DNA of 28,582 nucleotides, from positions 1 to 28,582 of IMG/VR virus record IMGVR_UViG_3300046003_007225; one strand, written 5' to 3'. Source of the DNA: a virus. Both the position numbers and the translations under genes were made by a program. The notes beneath the pieces were generated by a model. It ran no database searches, was not told the origin of the DNA, and worked only from the letters and a program-made list of their open reading frames with translations. This document shows, in pieces, positions 23,461 through 28,582 of this stretch. The stretch's first letter is position 1. Every line of letters starts with the position of its first letter.

Positions 23461-24867
23461 TTACGAGTTATTTTGAGATTGTTCTCTTTGTTTTCTTTTC
23501 TCCAATAATTCTTTAACTCTATCTCTTTTTCTTTCTTCTTGTTGCTCCTCAAATCCCAAGAATGTCACCGAGGCTTCGGTATCTATTTCAAGTAATTCAT
23601 TGTTAAATTTACAATTTTCAAATACAACTCCGTCTTTACCTAATCTAGATTTGGTGATTGCGATTGTGGCCAAGTTTAATTCCTTTTGTTGTAAGGTTTT
23701 GGCAACCGTAATAATTACGTGTCCAACTTGTGCCTTTTTGATTGAACCTCCCATTTGGTCTGTGGTTACTACTTCGGAGGATATAGAACTTCTATTACCT
23801 TGAGTTGCTGTCCATCCAACCAAATTAAGTTCGTGACACATAGCCTCGAAAGCCCTCATTACTGAACCTTCAGCTTTCCACTCGTCTTTTGCACTTTGTT
23901 CAGGAAGAACACAGTCAATATAATCCAAAAGAATCAAATCAATTTTTGTACCATCGGCTATCATTTTTCTGACTTGGTTTTTAATTTGTCCCATAGTCAT
24001 TGTATCCGAAGCCAATTTTTTGAGAACCAATCTGTTTTTCATAGTCTCTTGGATTTCAGTAATCTTTCCCATCACTTCGTCTCGGTGATTTGCCAAATCA
24101 TCTGGTGGTATACCTGTCCAAATTGTGAAATGTTTTCTCTGAACTATTTTTGGGTTATCCTCAAAAAATATTTGAAGAACATTGTATCCCATATTAAAAG
24201 CCGTATTGGCAATCTTGGTTAGAATAGTTGTTTTACCAACACCTGTTGGTGCGAGTATTACCCCAATTTCTCCTTTAGCAAGTCCACCCTTAAGTAGTCT
24301 GTCAATTCCAGTAATTCCCATTGGGATTGGGTGTCTGTAATCTTCTTCCAAAACGGTTTCCAAACCTGTAAAAATATCAGACATTCCCTTATCACTTTGT
24401 CCTACTTGTAAAGCTTCTCTAACAAGTCCTTCAACTTTGTCATATGACTCAAAGTCTCCTTCTGTAATAATTTTATTAGCCTTGTCCATAGCCTTCTGTA
24501 ACTCTTGTTGTTTACAGAATTTCAGAGCTTTTTCTTGAACAAATTGTGAACCTTCAAATGGTGCGTCTTTTACTTGCTTCAGAGTATCCAAAACAATTTT
24601 AGCAACCATTTCTTGAGTCACTTCTGACTTAACAATTTGTGAAAGAGTTTCGAAGTTTGGTGCCGACTCATACTTCTTATGATATTCCTTAACCATTTGT
24701 AAAATGATTTTAAAATACTTATTGTCGAAGTAGGAGGGTTCAATGACATCAATAATTGACGATGCAAAATCCTTATCCTCTATGATTTGGTTTAACAACT
24801 GAATCTGAAATGTGTTACCCAAATAATCGAAATTCTTTACCATATATTTTTTTGACTCCCCTCTCAT
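23461..24867 (-). CDS. 41: replicative DNA helicase, gp41/DnaB-like
   Basis: This protein has up to 468 residues, similar to T4 gp41 (475). It has a helical N-terminal domain, then a RecA-type ATPase domain with Walker A A-P-T-G-V-G-K-T at 206-213, Walker B L-I-L-L-D-Y at 311-316, T-Q-G-N-R at 355-359 and a basic loop with S-I-K-K-A-Q near 375-380. It acts as a hexamer unwinding the lagging-strand template at the fork, with a primase that is not in this window. The C-terminus is charged. The start is uncertain: ATG at 24867 or ATG at 24843 (eight codons later). The latter has a GAGGGGAG sequence about 12 bases before it and gives a more typical N-terminus. It is clustered with recombinase and nuclease genes on one strand. 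Confidence 0.9.
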   Translation of the reverse strand: MRGESKKYMVKNFDYLGNTFQIQLLNQIIEDKDFASSIIDVIEPSYFDNKYFKIILQMVKEYHKKYESAPNFETLSQIVKSEVTQEMVAKIVLDTLKQVKDAPFEGSQFVQEKALKFCKQQELQKAMDKANKIITEGDFESYDKVEGLVREALQVGQSDKGMSDIFTGLETVLEEDYRHPIPMGITGIDRLLKGGLAKGEIGVILAPTGVGKTTILTKIANTAFNMGYNVLQIFFEDNPKIVQRKHFTIWTGIPPDDLANHRDEVMGKITEIQETMKNRLVLKKLASDTMTMGQIKNQVRKMIADGTKIDLILLDYIDCVLPEQSAKDEWKAEGSVMRAFEAMCHELNLVGWTATQGNRSSISSEVVTTDQMGGSIKKAQVGHVIITVAKTLQQKELNLATIAITKSRLGKDGVVFENCKFNNELLEIDTEASVTFLGFEEQQEERKRDRVKELLEKRKQREQSQNNS

Positions 24868-24877
24868 ATCTAAATAC

Positions 24878-25330
24878 TCATGCGCTTAAGTCAAATTCGC
24901 AGTATTCGTAATTTAATTTTGTTTTTGAAAAAATGTCAGTCAACTCACGAAGGACCTCTTTCAAAAATGGTCTTACGTCAACAGTATAACGAACTTTTGG
25001 TGGGAACATTTTTCCATCGAAAATTCTATGACAAAGTGTCGTGTCTCCAACCTTAACATAAATGTTAAAGTATTCAGGACCTTCAGTAAACGAAGTCTCC
25101 ATAATTTTGGAGTCATGTATGATTGCGTCTTTGTTGTCTAGCATATAAACAACAGTTTTCATCTTCAAATAATACTGAAGTTCATCCTTTAGGGATTTAA
25201 TAAATTCGTAAAACTCAATTGAGTTTTTTGCTTGAGGATTAAACCCTCTGACATTGAAGAATCTTTGAACAACAATGTTGTCATTGAGGGTGAGTAAAAA
25301 CTCCATCTTCGTACTGTCTTGTTCTTTCAT
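24878..25330 (-). CDS. conserved-looking protein of unknown function in the replication cluster
   Basis: This 150-residue protein comes from the ATG at 25330; an alternative ATG at 25306 removes eight polar residues. It reads as a mixed alpha/beta fold with a helical F-Y-E-F-I-K-S-L-K-D-E-L segment near 40-51 and acidic C-terminal residues. There are two Cys in the C-terminal half and no recognisable catalytic motif. It sits 10 bases before the helicase gene and four bases after the nuclease gene, so it is cotranscribed with the replication machinery and may serve as a fork accessory or helicase-loading factor. T4 gp59 acts in helicase loading, but I see no clear similarity to it. Confidence 0.75.
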   Translation of the reverse strand: MKEQDSTKMEFLLTLNDNIVVQRFFNVRGFNPQAKNSIEFYEFIKSLKDELQYYLKMKTVVYMLDNKDAIIHDSKIMETSFTEGPEYFNIYVKVGDTTLCHRIFDGKMFPPKVRYTVDVRPFLKEVLRELTDIFSKTKLNYEYCEFDLSA

Positions 25331-25334
25331 AAAT

Positions 25335-26336
25335 TTAATTTTTGTTTGTGTTTCTTTTTTCTTTTCTTGTGAGTTTTAGAAATGGTTTTAGGAAGTTCAC
25401 CCAAGCTTCATCATTCTTGGGAAGATACTTAAAAAGACCGTCTTCCATCATTAGTCTCATTAAGTTTTTATATCCTCTGTCTGTGGGGTCGATTGTATCG
25501 GTATGAATTTGTTCTACAAGATGTTTACCCTCATCTGTGATTAGAGGTTCGTGAAGGTTAACAATTTTGGAATTTATTTTGTAAACCTCTTCTCCAAATA
25601 TACCACTTTTTGTCTTACCAGTCAAAATATTTGATATACTTTTAATATGTTTCTTTTGCTGGATATTTCGGGCATTATCTAATAATTCTTCGACAGTGCA
25701 GGATTTTTCCTGCATTTGTGGGAATAATTTCACAAGAGTTTTTTCACCCAAACCCTCGATACCATCGATGTTGTCTGATTTGTCCCCTGTGAAGATTTTA
25801 CACACGGTCACATTTTGATGAGGAATGTCTACCTTGTTAATTGAAATCTTGTCTCCGTTCTTATAATAAGATTTTGTAGTCGGTGAAAAAATTGTAACTC
25901 TTTCTGATATTAGTTGTGTTAGGTCTTTGTCCGCAGAAAATATAATTATTTTCTCATCGACAGACACTTTACAATAGTAAGCAATAAGGTCATCCGCCTC
26001 ATTATTAGTCATTTCGACTTGTCTAACAAAAACCTCCTCCAAATACATCTTTACTCTTGCTTTTTGTTGCAAGTAAGATTCGTATTTGTATTCATTCATG
26101 TCTTGTCGACGGTTACCCTTGTATTGTGGGTATATGGATTTTCTTATTGATGAATTGGAATTACCATCCCAAAAGACAATCACTTTATCGTGATTATGTT
26201 CCTCCAAAAATCGACGAATAGTATTAATGAAGTGGTAGACACCCCCAACGTGAGAACCTTCACTGTAGAGTTCCTTAACCCCGTGAAATCCAATTTTGAA
26301 TAGGTTGTCCCCATCCACCAACAATGTCTTTGTCAC
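25335..26336 (-). CDS. rnh: 5'-to-3' exonuclease / flap nuclease, T4 RNase H-like (FEN family)
   Basis: This 333-residue protein is near T4 RNase H (305 residues). Its metal-binding acidic residues are all visible: D8 and D10 in L-V-D-G-D-N, D57 in F-W-D-G, E113, D115 and D116 in N-E-A-D-D-L, D136 and D138 in S-A-D-K-D, then G-D-K-S-D-N-I at 184-190 leading into a helix-3-turn-helix with G-I-E-G-L-G-E-K-T. Such enzymes remove RNA primers and flaps on the lagging strand. The start is a GTG at 26336, the only start giving the expected VDGDN N-terminus. An overlapping ATG one base upstream is immediately followed by TGA in another frame. The gene lies 23 bases after the recombinase stop. Confidence 0.9.
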   Translation of the reverse strand: MTKTLLVDGDNLFKIGFHGVKELYSEGSHVGGVYHFINTIRRFLEEHNHDKVIVFWDGNSNSSIRKSIYPQYKGNRRQDMNEYKYESYLQQKARVKMYLEEVFVRQVEMTNNEADDLIAYYCKVSVDEKIIIFSADKDLTQLISERVTIFSPTTKSYYKNGDKISINKVDIPHQNVTVCKIFTGDKSDNIDGIEGLGEKTLVKLFPQMQEKSCTVEELLDNARNIQQKKHIKSISNILTGKTKSGIFGEEVYKINSKIVNLHEPLITDEGKHLVEQIHTDTIDPTDRGYKNLMRLMMEDGLFKYLPKNDEAWVNFLKPFLKLTRKEKRNTNKN

Positions 26337-26359
26337 ATATTCAATTTAAGGGTTAACAA

Positions 26360-27361
26360 TCAATCTTCTTTTTCCTCTGTAAGTGTAAAATCACCTTCAC
26401 TACCGATGATATCTTTCCAATAGTCGGCGTGTTCTTTTTTGTATACTTCTATTGACGCTTTTTCTTCTGCCGAGTCTTTACCCGCCAAGAATCCGTGTGG
26501 CGTTACTATAATTTTACCATCATCGAAACCAAGTCCGTTGATGTGGTTTTTCATTACAGAAATTTTACTTCTTACTGCGAATTTAACTGAGCGTTTATCT
26601 TTAGTCGCAGTAATCTTTGTGGTACCCGCACCTTTTTGATTTCCGAATAAGAAAACTAATGATGAGTTCAACCAAACAGACTCTCCACCTTTAGCTTTAA
26701 TCTTTGGTTGTCCGAATGGATTATCCGGTAGTTCAACCCATGGCTGATTAATAATTATTAGTGTATTCTCATATTCGTTATCGGACTTTCTTGAACCTGA
26801 AATTCTTTGGTTGATGCCCATACCTATCTTGTCAGATAACACTGAAGCATTGTGTTGTTTTCCACCTTTACCTTCATAAGTCATTTTACAAGGTACAGAA
26901 CCAACAGAGTCCCAAATAAAACAAAGACTATAATTCAATTCCCCTTTTTCTTGAGCATCAAGTAGTTGATTTATATAATCTGTGATTTGTTCAATATAAC
27001 TGAAATTATTATTGAATAAAAAGAATCCGTCCCAATCAAGTTCGCCCGTTTCTTTATCCACCACTTCTTCACACTGAAAACCCATTAATTTTGCATGGTC
27101 AAAACTCCACTTCTGTTCTGTAATAATAAAAACAGGAAGAATTTCTTTTTTCTGTGCATCTACAGCAGCTTTTATCGCGGCAGTTGTCTTACCTGTATCA
27201 GAGTGACCCAAGAACATATTAATATGTCCAATTGCAGGGCCGGGTAGTCCTACCGCATCCAAGAAATCTGAACCCAAATCCAAAAATCTTTGTGGTTTAT
27301 ATTTCGCCGAAGTTGAGAACTTCTTTTTTAAATTACTAAAATCGTTTTTCTTAATAGCCAT
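26360..27361 (-). CDS. uvsX: RecA-like recombinase, UvsX-like
   Basis: This 333-residue protein is called from the ATG at 27361; an in-frame TTG two codons upstream is less likely. T4 UvsX has 391 residues. Walker A reads G-H-S-D-T-G-K-T at 52-59, the Walker B-like strand ends C-F-I-W-D-S near 147-152, and an I-I-N-Q-P-W segment near 203-208 fits the region that links ATP and DNA binding in UvsX/RecA. It forms filaments on single-stranded DNA for strand exchange and recombination-dependent replication, displacing the gp32-like protein encoded upstream. The C-terminus is acidic. The start overlaps the end of the upstream small gene by 11 bases, indicating coupling. Confidence 0.9.
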   Translation of the reverse strand: MAIKKNDFSNLKKKFSTSAKYKPQRFLDLGSDFLDAVGLPGPAIGHINMFLGHSDTGKTTAAIKAAVDAQKKEILPVFIITEQKWSFDHAKLMGFQCEEVVDKETGELDWDGFFLFNNNFSYIEQITDYINQLLDAQEKGELNYSLCFIWDSVGSVPCKMTYEGKGGKQHNASVLSDKIGMGINQRISGSRKSDNEYENTLIIINQPWVELPDNPFGQPKIKAKGGESVWLNSSLVFLFGNQKGAGTTKITATKDKRSVKFAVRSKISVMKNHINGLGFDDGKIIVTPHGFLAGKDSAEEKASIEVYKKEHADYWKDIIGSEGDFTLTEEKED

Positions 27362-27644
27362 CTTCAATAATTTTAATCATGGGTAATTTGTTCTTCTTTT
27401 CTCCGTCATAAAAGTTAGTATCTTCTTCATATAAAGTACCTAATTCTTCTTCATGAAAAGTTACCAATCTCAAATTCAGTTCTCCTTCTTTGGATTCCTC
27501 CTTCAACATTCCAAACAAAACTGTATCACCGATTTGTTTAGCCCTACCAGAAACATAACTTTTTTCTTTTAAAGCACTCAAAATCTCATAAGTAAGAATT
27601 TTGTTGTCACGCAATTGTAATTCTATTTCTTCTTTGAATGTCAT
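27351..27644 (-). CDS. small protein of unknown function between SSB and recombinase
   Basis: This 97-residue protein is called from the ATG at 27644. A longer frame back to 27779 would run through the terminator hairpin and the 3' end of the SSB gene, so the short form is preferred. It is highly charged, about a quarter Glu and Lys, with a central L-F-G-M-L-K-E-E segment and no Cys. Position between gp32-like and UvsX-like genes suggests a role in recombination or replication, such as a mediator (T4 UvsY is 137 residues), but no similarity is visible. The stop overlaps the recombinase start by 11 bases. Confidence 0.7.
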   Translation of the reverse strand: MTFKEEIELQLRDNKILTYEILSALKEKSYVSGRAKQIGDTVLFGMLKEESKEGELNLRLVTFHEEELGTLYEEDTNFYDGEKKNKLPMIKIIEDGY

Positions 27645-27645
27645 A

Positions 27646-27678
27646 TAAAAAATTAAGGGCGGCTTGACACCGCCCTTT
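27646..27678 (-). terminator. intrinsic terminator downstream of the SSB gene
   Basis: In the transcription direction, AAGGGCGG and CCGCCCTT pair perfectly over eight base pairs (plus-strand arms 27655-27662 and 27670-27677) around a seven-base loop. The stem is followed by AATTTTTT. It starts ten bases after the SSB stop codon and is the best terminator in the window. Partial read-through would let the SSB be made in excess over the recombinase that follows. Confidence 0.85.
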
Positions 27679-27687
27679 GTTATAAAA

Positions 27688-28542
27688 TTAGAATGGTAAA
27701 TCGGAATCGGCCTCAGCATCTGCTTGAGGGTCTGTGTATTTTTTAGAACCTTTAGATGAACCTCCGATAGTTTCTTCATTCACAGATGAATCTCCGTAAA
27801 CATATCCACCTTTTTCATTATCCCATTTTGGGGTTTCTCCTCTAGCGATTGCTTCGAGATATTCGACAGGTTTTTTGGAATATACGTCAGTCCAACTCAA
27901 CTCGTCATTAATCCAAGCATCTGCCTGTGCTTTCTCACCATGAACAGGTGTAGGGTCATCATACATAATTGCAGATACAGTTGTATATTCTTTTCCTTTT
28001 GGAGTTTTGGACTTAGCAAGTTCGATAATTAAGTCACGACCTTTTTCAGAGTCAGTAACATCTCCTTTATTTCTCCAAATCGGAATGATTTTATCAAGGA
28101 TTCCTTCGTTCTTGTAGTTGTGTTTAAAACGCCAAAACTTTGGTCCGTCTTGTTCATTATCACGGTCAATAACTTTTACAATGTAAAACTTACGTGATTT
28201 GTACTGTTTGGCAAGTTCCTTGTCGGAATCTTTACCTGTACCCATCAACTCATCATACACTTCGTTTAGAGGTGAACGTTCGTTGTCGTTCTTTCCTGGG
28301 TCGTAGAACTTTTGCCACTGACCTCCAACTTGAATTTCATGGTACCAAGCTTCTTTGAATGGTGAAGAACCATCTGTAGTTGGGAGAATCCTAACCCTTC
28401 TTTGTCCTGACTTTTCTTTGTCTCCGAGAATAAGAGCGAAATACTTTTTCATTCTTTCATCTTGAGACATTCTTGATTGGGCCCCGCCCCCGATTTGGTT
28501 TTTTTCATACTGTGCCAATACGGCGTCTAATACATTACTCAT
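27688..28542 (-). CDS. 32: single-stranded DNA-binding protein, gp32-like
   Basis: This 284-residue protein is close to T4 gp32 (301 residues). It has a basic N-terminal segment, a core with Q-R-R-V-R-I-L-P near 47-54, F-Y-I-V-K-V-I-D-R-D and F-W-R-F-K segments with aromatic and basic residues suited to ssDNA contact, and a flexible acidic C-terminus ending D-S-D-L-P-F, the partner-binding tail seen in many SSBs. There is no Cys at all, so the His-Cys3 zinc site of T4 gp32 is absent. The protein coats single strands at the fork and in recombination. The ATG at 28542 has only A/T-rich sequence before it. A strong terminator follows, fitting high separate expression. Confidence 0.88.
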   Translation of the reverse strand: MSNVLDAVLAQYEKNQIGGGAQSRMSQDERMKKYFALILGDKEKSGQRRVRILPTTDGSSPFKEAWYHEIQVGGQWQKFYDPGKNDNERSPLNEVYDELMGTGKDSDKELAKQYKSRKFYIVKVIDRDNEQDGPKFWRFKHNYKNEGILDKIIPIWRNKGDVTDSEKGRDLIIELAKSKTPKGKEYTTVSAIMYDDPTPVHGEKAQADAWINDELSWTDVYSKKPVEYLEAIARGETPKWDNEKGGYVYGDSSVNEETIGGSSKGSKKYTDPQADAEADSDLPF

Positions 28543-28582
28543 AATTTTTTAATTTAGATTGTAGTTTAAATATAATTGGGCT
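28543..28582 (-). promoter_or_regulatory. A/T-rich leader of the SSB gene
   Basis: The 40 bases before the ATG hold no Shine-Dalgarno and contain TATATTTA in the gene direction, a one-mismatch relative of the TATTTAT motif. The region is cut by the window edge, so the promoter cannot be judged. Confidence 0.25.

Noticed and set aside
24878-25330. Assignment as gp59 helicase loader
   Set aside because: Position is suggestive but length and visible sequence give no support, so it is left as unknown.
27645-27779. N-terminal extension of the small gene before uvsX
   Set aside because: It would overlap the SSB gene and pass through a strong terminator; an ATG just after the terminator gives a better start.

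Overview
This AT-rich window is a segment of a contractile-tailed (T4-like, myovirus-type) phage genome. Every gene I can support lies on the minus strand, so the biological order runs from high to low coordinates. The host is probably a member of the Bacteroidota, most likely a flavobacterium-like bacterium. Three signs point there: a tail protein built from SprB-type repeats (the modules of the flavobacterial gliding adhesin SprB), a small cysteine-rich protein of the DUF5522 type that I know mainly from Bacteroidota, and the near absence of Shine-Dalgarno sequences before starts, which have A/T-rich leaders instead. The host assignment is inference.

Right part (about 28.5 to 21.3 kb), replication and nucleotide metabolism: a gp32-like single-strand DNA-binding protein, a perfect intrinsic terminator, a small hypothetical gene, a UvsX/RecA-like recombinase, a FEN/RNase H-type 5' nuclease, an unknown 150-residue protein, a gp41/DnaB-like helicase, an intergenic region with several hairpins, a monomeric class II (B12-dependent) ribonucleotide reductase with all catalytic cysteines, and the DUF5522-like protein.

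Middle part (about 21.3 to 6.7 kb), baseplate: gp25-like and gp6-like wedge proteins are followed by a 1560-residue protein in the place of T4 gp7. It has a carboxypeptidase-regulatory-like fold near its N-terminus and a 44-residue stretch hydrophobic enough to cross a membrane twice. A tightly packed run of structural genes follows, overlapping by 1 to 38 bases or separated by a few bases. One carries a PKD-like domain, and a 996-residue protein carries a P2 gpI-like (tail protein I) region.

Left part (about 6.7 kb to the left edge), host-contact proteins: a protein with seven SprB-like modules, a small Cys-containing protein, a protein with a Thr/Pro-rich stalk, and a very long collagen-like fibre protein running off the left edge. 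The fibre has two Gly-X-Y tracts separated by an 88-residue non-repeat domain and almost no proline. This cluster of adhesin-like architectures is the most unusual part of the window.

A short motif (ATAAATA on the plus strand, TATTTAT in the direction of transcription) recurs in most real intergenic gaps, usually just before a start codon. It is a candidate phage-specific promoter or translation element. I saw no tRNA, rRNA, CRISPR array, insertion sequence or integrase. No stretch over 300 bases lacks a gene.
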